From Nephrocerus scutellatus (taxonomy: Eukaryota > Arthropoda > Insecta > Diptera > Pipunculidae): 64,000 bases of DNA. Both the position numbers and the translations under genes were made by a program. The DNA is taken from NCBI GenBank assembly GCA_947095585.1, contig OX352761.1, forward strand, positions 109,293,890-109,357,889, written 5' to 3'. Below, piece after piece: positions 9,235-21,214 of the stretch. The notes below the pieces were generated by a model. It was given only the letters and a program-made list of their open reading frames with translations. It was not told where the DNA came from and ran no database searches. The number at the start of each line of letters is the position of its first letter. Positions within the stretch are counted from its first letter, which is position 1.

Positions 9235-11330
9235 CAAATTTGGTTCTACAGGCGGTGTTCGATCCTTGCCTCCCGCAAAAAGTCTCTCCACCGGTCCCGA
9301 TTTTGAGCCGATGTCATCCAGTTTTGCAACCCTTTACTCTGGGCGCCCTCGTTAACGCCATCCTTCCAGCGTAGGCTTGACCGGCATCGCTGTCGTGTTC
9401 CATAAATGCTTTTTGCTAAGCACCCAAGTCTCGGATCCATATGTAAGTACTGGTATGACCATTGTCTTATATACCAGCAGGTTGGATGTTATGGTTAAAT
9501 TTTTGGATCTGAAGAGTCTTGACAGACTATAGTAGGGTTTGTTGGCTTTCAGAAACCGTGCGCGTATTTCTGGTTGCATGCTGTTAGCGGCTGCTACAGT
9601 TGACCCGAGATAGTTAAAGGATTGCACTACTTCAAATAAGCGCTCCATTATTTGAATTGAGGGACCAATGTTGTATCTTCTACTCGAAGACGTGGCCACC
9701 ATGTACTTTGTTTTGCTCTCATTTATGTGCAGCCCCAGATTTCGTGCCGCCTGCTCGATCTGGATGAAAGTTTCCTGTATAGCTCTTCGGTTTCTACCAA
9801 CGATGTCAATATCGTGTGTGTAAGCTAGTATCTTAATGGACCTTTAGAAGATTGTTTCTTTCGCCGTTACGTCAGAATCTCGGATCACTTTCTCCAACGC
9901 CAGGTTATAGAGGACGCAGGCCAGTCCATCCCCTTGTCGTAGCCAGTTATATATGTTGAATGGTCCTGATAGTGATCCGGATATTTTTAATTGGCTTATA
10001 ACATTGTTAATGCTCAACCTACATAGTCGTCATCAGTTTGTTAGGGATGCCGAATTCTCTCATGGATTTTTAAAGCTCTACTCTGGCTATGCTATCACAG
10101 CCGGCTTTAATGTCCATAAAAAGATAGTGTAGTGAGTTTTGAAACTCTAGACATTTTTCCATCACCTACCTTAGGGTGTAAATCTGATCAGTTGTTGATT
10201 TGCCTGGGATGAAGCCACACTGGTATGGACCAATGATGACTAGCCTGTGGGGCTATCCTGTCTTGAAGGATAGAGGAGAAAATCTTATACGCGGTACTCA
10301 ACAACGTTATACCACGATAATTGCTGCAGGTTGTGATATCTTCTTTCTTATGTTCGGGGTACAGAATGCCTCTTTGCCAGTCTCTGGCATCGCTTCTTCC
10401 ACACATCCATATACACACAGGTTGTCAATATGATTACGTTTGTCATGTCTTACACTACGCTGCACTTCTCTCATTTTTCTTCGATACAGGGACTCTAGCT
10501 CGATCGTTGTTGCTGCTGGGGTGTATAGGTACAATACGAGCTTTAAGTAACTTACGTTCTTCAATCCACCTCGAGGTATAGTTGGTAAGCCACGTGCTGT
10601 GCCTTGCCTAGCTTCTACCAACAATACTTACCGCTCCAGATGTGAAAACATTTTTCACAGCTTTCCAATGTTCTTGGATGGTTGTCGGCAGTGAGCTGCT
10701 GATTGCTTCCACTCCTTGCGATAAATGATCCCTTTATTGTTGGCGTACTGAGGGGATCTTCAGCCGGTCGATTTTATACCTAGGTATTTAGATAATATTG
10801 CGGAGTCTTTGAACATACATAACTGAACAGTAGCTACCATAAAGTGATGATCCCGTACCATACCCATGGCGGCTCCTCGTCTCTTACGTCTAAAAGACAT
10901 CTGCTTAAACTTCGGCTGATCGCCACGATATCTCCGTTCGGCGTTGCGTTGAATACAGCGCTTAGCTGATTATAGAAGTTGTCCTTTTCATCCTCAGTCG
11001 AGGGACTCGTTGGGGCGTAACACTGTATGATCGTGACGCGCCGTACTTTAGTCTAAAATCAGGCCGATGAGATCATATCACCATCTGGTTGCCAGGAAAT
11101 TAAGCCTCTGCGTGCTGTTGGCGTTAGCAGCAGACCCACTCCAGAAACATGGGAACTGCCGGAGTAGAGTAGCACAGTGTTACACGTTGGGGATTGGTAC
11201 TCTCCCGCGATTGTTGCTTTATTGGCTCAAACCAAGTTTGGAGCAGTCAGTAGTTTCCCGATCAATCGCAATGCAAATCGACTATTCAGAATTTGATGAG
11301 ACTTGTTTTAAAACAATTAGTTAGCGCTCG
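9235..11330 (-). pseudogene. RTE-type LINE, nearly full length but decayed
   Basis: The minus strand reads, 5' to 3': an endonuclease segment (about 11330-10900, ending in SLSAVFNATPNGDIVAISRS), a spacer with ESLYRRKMREVQRSVRHDKR (about 10450-10500), and RT fingers DITTCSNYRGITLLSTAYKI at about 10290-10350 with a degraded FRPGKST block (10190). Then come the palm region with a lost YADD, and SIQIMERLFEVVQSFNYLGS to MVIPVLTYGSETWVLSKKHL (9702-9400). It ends with the W...AQNRDRW motif near 9300. Stops and frameshifts are frequent. The plus-strand frames here are shadows. It is the best template for the RTE family also seen at 4560, 14570, 34350 and 61540. Confidence 0.85.
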
Positions 11331-13170
11331 GCTTGCGATGACATAATTTGTGACACATGTGACGCGTGGCGTGTGGCATGCGTTATATATGAAAATATAC
11401 TTTTAAGGAGTAAATCCAATCGCGCGTCGGAAATGACACGAATCTTTTCAATTAAAGTAAAAATTAATGATGTTCCTTATAGAGAGGTGTTTTAGAATAA
11501 GAAGTAAATGTAAAATCACTATCTGCAACAAACTCCTAAAAATACTGATCTACCTTCTATTTAACGATATGATAAAGAAGCTTATTCGAGACTTTTTGAA
11601 GAACAGTCCTCTAAAAGTCTGTTATCGGAAGAACATTTTAATGATAGCGTCTCTGAAATCTGAATTGAAGATAGAAAATTGTCATTAAAATTGACATTAA
11701 AAAATATTCTTCATTGTAACTATGCACTAAAGTGTCAGTACGCGAAAAAATATTTTATTAAAAATATTGTGTAAGCGGAATCCTATCTTTTCAGAATCAT
11801 ACCATCGTTGTATAAAATGCTACCGAATAAGTCGTAAAACGACAATAATAAAAAAAGCTCAAGGACCAATATGAGACTTAAAATACGACTGTTCATGTTC
11901 CGACACATCCAATGCACAGTCGATTAACTGGAGGAGTAATATCCGAACCAACCAGCTGCCCGTGCATTGGAGAACTTTCAATGTCACAAAAGAATGCCAC
12001 CATTGAGTAATAATTTCCGCTGAATAGTATTCCCAGTATATGAGTTACTCATCTATATAATTACAGATAGTAGCATTTATATATTTTATGGGAAAGTTAT
12101 TACTTTTACTTTAGAAGGACAACTGCATTTAATATTGTCCTCAATGAATGTGAATAATGTTTTTGTATTACTTCTCAATGGGCCTTCGATGAACGTTACA
12201 TCAAGGGGATGGATGAAAAAGAGAAGAAACGATGGTGCAATGTCGGCAGGATCGCACCATCTCTTGACGCCATGATGTGCAGATTTAACGGTTTCATAAG
12301 AGTATGTGTCCTAACGCATATTCAGCTGATATTAATCTGAAACTCTCCCCTCTGTCAGTATATAGTCACATATATCGTCAATTTGTGTCCTTTCCTAGAG
12401 CTTACATTTAAATATCTGATTGCCCTTTTGTGAATGTTTTGTATAAGGATGACGACGACGACGACTCAACTTACTAGAGTACGAAGCAATCTGAAAAGTC
12501 ATATCTGTCCGCAGGCAGGCAAGATTTAAAGTTACCCCAACGAGCGACGAGCCACCAATTCATCTATTTGTTGTATGAGTATATGAAACGGATACGAATG
12601 TATGATTATATGTTTTCCACTTGTCCACTTGGACTGGCTGCATGTTGTTCCACTTGTATTCCGGTCAAGGTCACTTTTGCCTCAATGGCTTCACAATGCA
12701 GCATCGCAAACCCTCTTCTACAACTTTTCTTGAACGTTCAGTTGAAGAAGTTTTCCTTCTTTTTCTTCATTTATGTTGCGGTTTCTTTATAACAAATTGC
12801 GTGTGAATTAAACGTTAAGTGAAATCAGCACAAAGGAGTACAAAAGAAAAGGATGTCATGCAATGGAATATGAAAAGTTAAACGCTGGTTTGAGATTTTT
12901 TCTGGTGAAGTTTTTCGCTTCAAGCTTGATCATATGACGGACTCAAGTAAACATAACACTTAACCGTACAGTTTGGCGGCCAGCCATCAGGAGAATAGGG
13001 AGAATAACAGGTACTATATATTCAAATGCTGTATCTATTCTGACTGATGGAAGTGCGATCAACTTCCTTTTGGTAGCTGCCGGTAAAATAAAAAAGATAG
13101 AAAACGAGACATAAAAATATAAAAGTAAGTAAGTAACATGGAATATAAAAGTGAGACTAAACAGTTGATA
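11331..13170. other. Unassigned sequence
   Basis: No gene or intact element recognised. A short ACACATGTGACGCGTGGCGTGTGGCA-like stretch at about 11352-11380 (quoted in part) recalls the core of the CACGTG satellite but is too short to assign. A GAC trinucleotide run lies at about 12450-12463. Confidence 0.45.
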
Positions 13171-13178
13171 ATAAAAGT

Positions 13179-13517
13179 GTGACATTTAACATTTTGAGCA
13201 ATGTACTCCCGCGGAGTGAGACAATATCACGTCAAAGCTTAATGATCAATGATCAGTCGATGCCAATAACCTCACTAAAACCAAAACATTATTACGGAAT
13301 CCCAAATCAACTTCGGAAACACTGTTCCACGGCTGAAAGATTTAAAAATTTCTCATTTCTCGAGCTAGACGAAAAACTCCATAAATATATAGCTGAGTTA
13401 ACAGTGCTCCAGGTGATGTGTGATAATGCCTATAGCCTTAACTTGTTTTTACTTCTCATCCTAACAAATACACTATCAGTGTATTATCACCGCTATGCTC
13501 TTCAGACCATTGTGTGA
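13179..13517 (+). CDS. Hypothetical ORF, faintly chemoreceptor-like
   Basis: A 112-codon open frame. Its C-terminal half has ELDEKLHKYIAELTVLQVMC, then CDNAYSLNLFLLLILTNTL and a hydrophobic stretch of about 18 residues (85-103). The pattern of an amphipathic helix with a C-D-x-A-Y-S segment running into a membrane helix resembles the TM6-TM7 end of insect gustatory receptors. The N-terminal half is polar and unlike those receptors, the stop follows soon after, and no adjoining exon or signature TYhhhhhQF motif is seen. It could be a receptor relic or a chance ORF. Confidence 0.25.
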   Translation: MTFNILSNVLPRSETISRQSLMINDQSMPITSLKPKHYYGIPNQLRKHCSTAERFKNFSFLELDEKLHKYIAELTVLQVMCDNAYSLNLFLLLILTNTLSVYYHRYALQTIV

Positions 13518-13739
13518 TATCAGCTAATTTTTCGTTGTCGAACCACGCAGTTACGTGAAAACTCCTAAGAGAAAGCCTCAATTAGCCTCAATAATTTCTT
13601 TCTTGGCTACTTAATGCCAATAATGGTGTGGATGTCGTTTCTGATACGGCCACAAACATAATCCAGGAGGCAAGGATGTAACTAGGAACCAGGAGGTAAT
13701 CTTTCGGTGGAAAACCGAAACAAATTTAGACGAGTCAGA

Positions 13740-14455
13740 AAACAAAACCCCCCCGGGACCCTTCTGAAGAATCTCTCAAGAGCACTTCAAGACCTCGTTA
13801 AGACCACGTTGCTACCCCTTTTAATACTCCCTCAAGACCCCCTTTAAGTTTCCATTAATACCCCTTCAAAACACTCTCAAAACCACCTAAATCCCCTCTC
13901 AAGACTCCACTCACGACCCTCTCAAAATCCCCTCAAGACCCCCTTAGAACCTCCCCGAGACCCCACTAAAGATCCTCCCAAAACCCCCTCGGGACCCCCA
14001 TGAAGACTACCTAAACTCTGTCAAGATCACCTTAAGACCCTGTTAAGACCCCGTTACAACCCCGTTAATACTGCCTCAAGACCCCCTCAAAACACTCTCA
14101 AGACCATCTAAATCCCTTCTCAAGACTCCTCTCACGACCCTCTCAAAATCTAATCAAGACCACCTAAGGACCTCCTCAAGACCCCGCTAAAGATCTTCAC
14201 AAAACCCTTCGGGACCCCACTGAAGACTTGAAGAATGTCTCAAGATTACCTCAAGATCACGTTACTACCCACATTAATACTCAATCAAGAGCCCCTAAAA
14301 CCCTCCTTAAGATTCACTTAAGACCCTTTCAAAACACTCTCAAGATCTCCTCAACCCCCTCTCAAAACTCCACTCATGACCCTCTCAAAGTCCCATCAAG
14401 ACCAACTAAAGACCATCTCAAAACCTTCTTAAGATCCCCTCAAGACTCCACTTTT
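13740..14455. repeat. Degenerate CTCAAGACCCC minisatellite with ~210-250 bp higher-order period
   Basis: About 700 bp of variants of an 11-bp word (TCAAGACCCCC). The landmark 'GTTACNACCC..TTAATACT' recurs at about 13800, 14050 and 14257, and 'GGGACCCC..TGAAGA' at about 13757, 13993 and 14212. The array therefore has a longer repeat of roughly 210-250 bp. It is related to the cleaner array at 28540-28830. The open frame at 14228-14467 is a by-product. Confidence 0.85.
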
Positions 14456-14569
14456 GTTCATTCGTGAAACGATTTCGAAATACTGCCTCGTTTTCAATTC
14501 CAACGCTCATTCACAATGGCATTCCAACTGTCAGCTCTATAGGCAAGGCCAATCTGCTTGCTTCACAAT

Positions 14570-16770
14570 TCTTCATAAGACTTTTCTTTCGAAGGCGGCT
14601 AAGAGGTCAGTCTCGGATCCATATGTGTGTGCTGGTATGACCATTGTCTTATATACCACCAGCATGGATGTTATGGTTAAGTTCCTGGATTTGAAGAGTC
14701 TTGACAGACTATAGTAGGCTTCGTTGGCTTTAAGAAACCGTGCGCGTATTTCTGGTTCCATGCTGTTATCGGCTGCTACAGTTGACCCGAGATAGTTAAA
14801 GGATTGCACTACTTCAAATTCGAGCTCCACTATTTGAATTGATGGACCAATGTTGGATCTTCTAGTCGCAGACGTGGCCACCATGTGCTTTGTTTTGCTC
14901 TCATTTATATCCGCCTGCTCGATCTGTATGAAAGCTTCCTGTACAGCTCTTAGGTTTCTACCAATCTTTTCAATATCGTCTGTGTAAGACAGTATCGCCA
15001 GATTGAAGAGCAGGCAGGCCAGTCTACTGGCATAGCTTCTTCATCCCATACTTGCACTATTATTTCATGAATTGCTTGGTGTATTGCGGGACCTCCTATT
15101 TTAATCACCTCCGCTTGGATACCATCCGATTATTTTTGAGCCGATTTATCGCTCTGCGAACTTAGTCTATATTTGGTGGCGGTAGAGTAGTATGGTCTTG
15201 GGTATAGTATTTTCCTCACTTAGCTGCCCATTTAGCAACTCATGACAGTTCTCTTCCAATCGATCTTAGATGCCTTTGAGATCGGCGATCAGATTAACCT
15301 CTTTGTTTTTGCAGTATGTGCAACGCGGTGTATATTGCGTCATACCGCGGACTCTTTTGTAGAACTTCCGCGCCTGGTGCGGTCCTTGCTCTCTGTACTG
15401 TTCTAGTTCACGGACGAGATTCTTCTCCCAGGTCGCTTCCTTTCGCCGGTGAACTGTTTTTCATATCTTCTGAGCTCTTAATATTTATCTTCGCGTGTCC
15501 GCGTTCTATATTATAGTTGCATTGCTTATTCTTACGTTCAGTCGCTAGCTTATATTCGTCATCGAACCAGTCGTTCCAATCTCTACGACTACTGTTAAGA
15601 TGGAGTCAGCAGTACTTATGACAGTATTCTTAAGGCGTGTCCATTTCTCTTCAACGTCCGACATCTCAGTCCCAGGACTTACTCTCTCTGCATTAAGGGC
15701 AAGTCTTACCGCTTGACCATAGTTTTTTCTAGACCTTTCGATGCGAAGGGCAGCCGTATTGACTCGAAACTTATTCGCGGATGCAGTCTTTCATAATGAT
15801 GCAATCCGCGCTCGGAGAATCATACCAACAAGATAGTGGTCCGAATCGACGTTGGCACCTCGGTACGTTCATTAGGTTCGGGTTGTGGCGGCGGTCTATC
15901 AACACGTGGCTCCATCATGAGATACCCAGGTGGATTTGTGGATATTTTAACACGAAAACCTTTTACTATCGCAACGACCAAATTATTGCTTCCTGCCATC
16001 TCTATGACTCGTTGTCCATTACCATTAGTGTTCTCGTGTAAGCTATGGTTTCCAATATACTGCCTGAATACAGCCTCTCTACCTGTTTTTGCATTCATAT
16101 CCCCCAGAATGACTTTTACATCACACTGAAGGCAGGTATGGAGTTCCCGTTCGACTGATTGAAAAAAATTTTTTTTTTCATCATGGGAGGAATCTTCTGA
16201 AGGTGCGTGAACGTTTAAGAGGCTTTTGTTTTTAAATTTGCACCGCTCGCGAAGGTAGCTTAGCCGTTCATTTACTTTTTTAATGCCGATAAAGGTGGGC
16301 TTCATTCTCTTGCTGACTAAACCCCACCCCCAGCACATGATGTCTTGCATGACAGCTGTAATGTATGTCATATTCTGATTTTTGTAAGACACCATTCCTC
16401 GTCCACCGCATCTCTTATATTTCTGTTTCGTCAGCCTTATATTTAGACAGCGTATCGGCTAGCTGCTTTCTAGTTCGAACTCTATACAGTGAGCGTACGT
16501 TACATAAGATAATTCCTAAATCGTTAAGCCGTTGGTGTTGGGGGGGTTGGGGTTTCGTAATAAAGTTTTTTACGGGCAAGTTTATTGGCCTCGCGCAAAC
16601 CTTACTTTGAAGTGACTAGCCTGATCATTTAGCTTTTCCTGTATTGAAGCAAAATTACCGGCGGCTACAACTTGTAGGTTTGATCGCACTTCCATCAGTC
16701 AGAGACAGTTACGGCCACTTGCAATTCTGATGCATTCTGTGTTATTCCCCCCATTCTGTTGAGGCTGAAC
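14570..16770 (-). pseudogene. RTE-type LINE with endonuclease ORF and an internal RT deletion
   Basis: The minus strand starts with LCNVRSLYRVRTRKQLADTL (about 16530), the N-terminus of an AP-type endonuclease like those annotated 'craniofacial development protein 2-like'. The open stretch 16395-15820 has NVHAPSEDSSHDEKKNFF, the catalytic-type VILGDMNAKTGRE and IGNHSLHENTNGNGQRVIEM. After a decayed spacer, DGIQAEVIKIGGPAIHQAIH (about 15130-15060) jumps straight to LLFNLA then ILSYTDDIEKIGR (about 15020-14970). Most of the RT fingers and palm are thus deleted. 14884-14573 carries the FEVVQSFNYLGSTVAADNSM tail region. Plus-strand frames here are shadows. Confidence 0.85.
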
Positions 16771-16779
16771 TTTACAAAA

Positions 16780-18145
16780 CCACGAGATAATTCGGCAACC
16801 CAAATACAATGTAGGTTGTCCATGACTAATTTTCGAAGAAAAAAAAAAAATATCCGGATCATCTATTAAACGCTTTCAACATCTATAACGAGCTCCAATA
16901 ACGGTATGGACTGACCTCAGCTTCCTTTTCAACAAGTGATGTAATACTCAGATCTCCTTGGAACCTTTTCGCTTTGAAGATTTATTTCCCTGTGATGTAA
17001 ATAAAGTCAATGATGCTGATTTGCCCAAAGTTATCTTTAAAAAGAACATCTCTGTATATAGTTACTGTAGAAGTTCAACTGTTCGGCCGTCATCATATAT
17101 TTTATAAGAAATTAACTTCTAATTTAGTTATTACTATCAACTTGGTCAACAAATCTTTTATGTAGTACACAGCTGTAACTTATAACACTCCTTCTGGGTA
17201 TGCATTTCCAATAGTTTGCTGAACAATTATTTCATAGAAAGACTTCGCAAATACAAGGCTCTAAAAAAATCAAACATCGATAGGGGCACTGAAGGTTTTA
17301 GATGTTCAAAGATTTCTTGTACAAGGGAAAGGAATATTGAACAAAGCTAATTTTTTATCTTCTAGGGATTTGTTCCATTAATAACTTTATACACTTTCCA
17401 TCACTGACTTTCTAATAAAAAAATTAAGTCCGATTCATTTCAATTAATATTCATTCTCATTTTTCTTTTGCCTCTCGTGAAATGATTTCTCATCTGGAGG
17501 ACATTCAATTTTGCCTTTTATCAGAATATCATTCATCGGAAATTGGCCGAAACCTTGTCTAACTGGCGCGCCGACTGTTCATTGATGATATTGATGATGA
17601 TGAAGAGGGCGAAAGAAAACTTCCGATGGACTCAATGATCATCAATCAAAAATATTCTTCATTGATTCTTTTTTCTTTTAATGAAAAATTTCACCGCTTC
17701 TTTTTTACCTGGAGAGAATAATCAATAAGCGACGATGACCCTATTTCACAGGAGATGCTGATAATCGAATTGAATAATTGGCAAGGATGTATATATGTTG
17801 TTGCCATCGTATTGTACAGCGCGGATAATGTCCGTTCATGAAGTGCCATTCGAAGTGTTATATATATACCGGGCTCTGCTCGTGTCGAAAAGAAGTTTAT
17901 CAATCACCATAACTTTTGCACAGTGCCATAATCAATTAATTGAAATGAATATTTAAAAAAACAAAATTGCTGCGATAATGGTTTTCTCTTAGGCGGTGCC
18001 GGTGGTTCGAACGGGGCTCCAGAGTATAAAACTTTTGAGACGTTTTTTTTTCGGTTGTTTATCTATTCTTACAGCACAACAATTGTAATTCCAAAAGCAG
18101 AGTAGTATTACTTTGTAGCTCTTTCCCGCTTATATAATAATAATA
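16780..18145. other. Unassigned AT-rich sequence
   Basis: No convincing gene or repeat. An ORF at 17691-17903 (minus) is short and motif-free. TTATATAATAATAATAT just before 18146 is the tail of the following SINE. Confidence 0.45.
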
Positions 18146-18426
18146 TCGGCGCGACAGACCATGCGGTCCAAGGCCTGACTTCTCGCAACCATTTGTGTTG
18201 AGCATGCATATTTTTTGCATACAAATGGAGGGACCTCTAATTTAATGCCGGATCCGAACGGCGAATTGAGAAGCTTTTTCAGTGACAAGTTATTACTCTC
18301 GGACGTTTGTCAAACTTTCGCGAGAGGTGGGACACCGTGAAAAATACTTTGGTGTTACTGTGATTCGAACCATGAACCCCCTGCTCAGCAGTTCATGCTC
18401 CTATCCACTGAGCCACGGCGCTCACA
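18146..18426 (-). mobile_element. tRNA-derived SINE (family A), with full 5' head
   Basis: Reverse-complement reading: AGCGCCGTGGCTCAGTGG (about 18425-18408) is the 5' head with the A box, and GGTTCGAATCACAG near 18370-18357 holds the B box. The body contains CTCTCGCGAAAGTTTGACAA and a CGCCGTTCGGATCCGGCAT block. The 3' end is GTCGCGCCGATATTATTATT, a short ATT-repeat tail instead of poly(A). A hairpin CCATTTGT...ACAAATGG is present at about 18190-18231. The same family is at 39677, 48881, 55243 and 61687. The tRNA part is too degenerate to be a functional tRNA. Confidence 0.85.
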
Positions 18427-19680
18427 GCGAAAATTGCATTCTCATAGCCCATCAGACATGCAAAGTAATCTGGTAGAAATAGAGATCTTTCCAATTGACC
18501 CATAAATAACCGATCAAAAGTATTTGCAATAAAAGTTTCCAACAAAAAGTAAAAAAATACCCCAAAATCATAAGAGTTTACAATGTGCCAACTATGTGGC
18601 GTGACCGCGTGAACAATGCATCGTGGTATCGCGAAGTATAAAAACAAAAACAACAACATTCTTCTGCACACAACGGCCATAATTTAACCGAAAATCGAAT
18701 CGGACAAGGATTGTTGGAGAGAACCGAACCACTGAACCTTAACCGAACAAAATAAATAAAATCCAGAAAAGCAACGCATCCCGCACCACACTATAATAAC
18801 GAATACCAAATGCGAAACAACATACTCCTCTTCCGACACATCTTGAATCCTTGATAGCGCTGGCTGGTTGTTGGGTCGGTCGGTTGGTCGGTCAGGCGCT
18901 GTTATTTTCTGTTCCCTTCGAGCGATAAAATGTTTATTCCAAAATTTATTGTCTATTTATCATGGTGGCGTGCGAGGAGCAAGAGCACTGGATGCCACTT
19001 TTTGGGATTGCTACTTCTTCTTCGGTCGGCGGAAAACCAGCAGCATTTCGGCTGGTAGATGGTAGATGATGGTTAAACACAGATCAGACGGAGAACTCCC
19101 GACGACACCATCACGACCGATTACACTTTAACTTCCCAGAGGCAACTGTTAGTTGACTGGGCCTTAAATAACACAAGTTTTTAGTCGGATATGCTACAAA
19201 ACTTTGTCTCGCATTGTATTAAGTTTATCTAAGGTTTTTGATTCGTGATTTTATTTATTGGATTAAAATGATTCCCAGGAGGGTTAAGTTACTATTCTCA
19301 GGGATGTTTGTCGTATTTATTTGAATTTTTAAGGAATATTACCAATTGTTGTGGAGTTGGTAAAAGTTGATAATGCGCAACAACGACATGCTTAGTGAGA
19401 AAAAGGTACCTCAATAAAATAGGGAGAACCTTTTTAAGGAAAGAGTTTTGTAGACTTCCGCTGATTTTTGAATTTTTGATTTTGAGAACAGTCCCTGGAA
19501 GACACGTAAGTGCATAACTTTATAAAAGCAACAAATCGACAATGTCAGTAACACAATTCGGGGGTTGGATTTTATCTTCATAAAAGCAAATTTACAAACA
19601 AATTCCTAATTATTGCTAATCACAATTTGTACATATTTTTATTTTATTTTTACAAAGTCGAGAATGAACGCATAGTCAAC
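18427..19680. other. Unassigned sequence
   Basis: A GGTCGGTCGGTTGGTCGGTC stretch lies at about 18876-18895; a shorter GGTCGGTCGATCGGTC occurs at about 38893. I see no gene. The frames at 18393-18680 and 18868-19065 have no motif. Confidence 0.45.
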
Positions 19681-19775
19681 CCATAGTAAGAAATAAAATA
19701 ACAAACCATTAAAATTAGAATTTTTCGTGTAAACTCTCTTATTGGGGATACACAATGGCAAAGTTTAAATAAAAT
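19680..19775. repeat. Dispersed 'AAGTTTRAAKAAAATCGG' repeat, copy 1
   Basis: Contains CATTAAAATTAGAATTTTTC then ACTCTCTTATTGGGGATACA and AAAGTTTAAATAAAATCGG. The same ordered blocks occur at 21215-21370, 21820-22030 and 45765-45905. The family carries no ORF and its class is unknown; it may be the 3' region of a LINE. Confidence 0.55.
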
Positions 19776-20940
19776 CGGTTTAGGTTAGGTTAGGTTGGGG
19801 TGGCTTTCAGCATGAAGCTGACCCACTTAGACCAATAGTTGGTCAATTGTGATGCCAGAGGATCTCTCGCCCTACTCATTGAACCAGAAGACTTTTAATG
19901 TCAGTGCTTGACAAATCGTTGAGGTCGTTGTAAAGAAGGTGGCTCGCAATGGAGCTTACGCTTTAGAGAAAGAGCTGTGCATGTGAAGAGAAGGTGAAGA
20001 ATGGTCTCTTCCTCGTCCATGCACCTTCTGCAGAAGTCACTGTAAAATACACCAAACCTTGTTGCATGCTTTCCTGTGAGACAGTGCCAAGTAATTACAC
20101 CTATCGTAGCGCTTATCTGCACTCTGTTTAGGGAGATCAAACACTTGGAGCGTTTCGGATCCAGCCTTGGCCACATATGTTTTGTCGCTACACAAGTTAT
20201 GTCATTTGTCCAGGTAAGGCTAGTTTTGTCAGTAGCATCCTGCATTAACTTGATTTTGGATGTAGCAATCGGTATGCCCAGGGAACCATTTTCATGTAGA
20301 AGGGGCAGCCTAGTACCATTTTTGGCGATTTCATCGGCTCTGCAGTTCCCCAGAATGCCCCGGTACCCAATACAGGTGAATGTTGAACTGCTCCGACGAT
20401 CGGCAGTCTAGAGCTACAATAGAGTTCATAGAGACTGATTCTAGAGTTCTCAAAGATGATTGACTATTCGAGAAGATGCGGATATCTCTATTGGATATGA
20501 CGTTTCTCTTCAGCCAAGACAGGACTTTCTTTGATAGCCATTATTTCTGCTTGAAAAACATTGCTGTGATTGGGAAAACGGAAAGAGAGACTTATATTTA
20601 GTCTTTTTGAGAAAACACCTCCGCATGTACCCCATTTTGACCTGTCAGTTTATAAACTGATTGATTGGTCTTCCGAGATAGCACCATCTTTTCGGAGTGA
20701 TATGGATGGGATGGTGACCTGGAAGTTGTTGTTGAAATGTAGTTGCGGAATGTTGTAGTCTATACCTCTTGGTGGAGCCCTGAATGAATTCAGAATAGAC
20801 GAGTGTCCGCTTATAAATAGACAAGCCGATCTTTGGACTTTGCTTAGTTTGTCGCAATTTATTGTTTTGTTTAAGGAAGTCCACCAGACCATGACACCGT
20901 ACAGAAGTGTAAGTCTTATTACTGAAATATAAAGCCAATG
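19776..20940 (-). pseudogene. I/LOA-type LINE, 3' half (RNase H and C-terminal zinc knuckle)
   Basis: The minus strand reads RT tail (QRSACLFISGHSSILNSFRA, about 20830-20770), a long RNase H stretch with frame changes, and then an open C-terminus at 20245-19901. That part has LTGKHATRFGVFYSDFCRRC and MDEEETILHLLFTCTALSLK, a C-x2-C...H-x4-C knuckle. The end is marked by four CCTAA-type units (plus strand AGGTTAGGTTAGGTT at about 19780-19796). Same family as 52780-54510. The plus-strand frames are shadows. Confidence 0.85.
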
Positions 20941-21214
20941 ATTGTAGTAGGGGGAACCTTACCTACTTTTTTACCTGCAGCGGAAGGGCCATGAAGTGTC
21001 ACAATCCTGCCACTGTGGGTCAAAGGCCCTTCTGCGTTAATCGGTAGTGGATAAGACACTACCTGTTGCACGGGCACTTCCGTTAGACAGCAAAGTCACC
21101 GTGCTACCGTCCGGTTTAGAAGGAGAACCGATTTTGAGAGTTTTCGTTGCTAGTTTACCCAAACTCTTGCTTTGCTAGTTCGAGTAATATCGGTTTAAAA
21201 TTTAAAAAAAAATA
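20941..21214. other. Unassigned linker between LINE fragments
   Basis: No motif recognised. It may be the remainder of one of the flanking LINEs. Confidence 0.35.

Noticed and set aside
15836..16129. 97-codon plus-strand ORF
   Set aside because: Antisense shadow of the RTE endonuclease at 16395-15820.
18357..18426. True tRNA gene
   Set aside because: A and B boxes exist but the cloverleaf is broken and the same head is attached to a shared non-tRNA body at five sites, which defines a SINE.
19780..19800. Interstitial TTAGG telomere tract (also at 34001 and 54505)
   Set aside because: It occurs exactly at the 3' end of the same LINE family each time, so it is the element's tail; Diptera also lack TTAGG telomeres.
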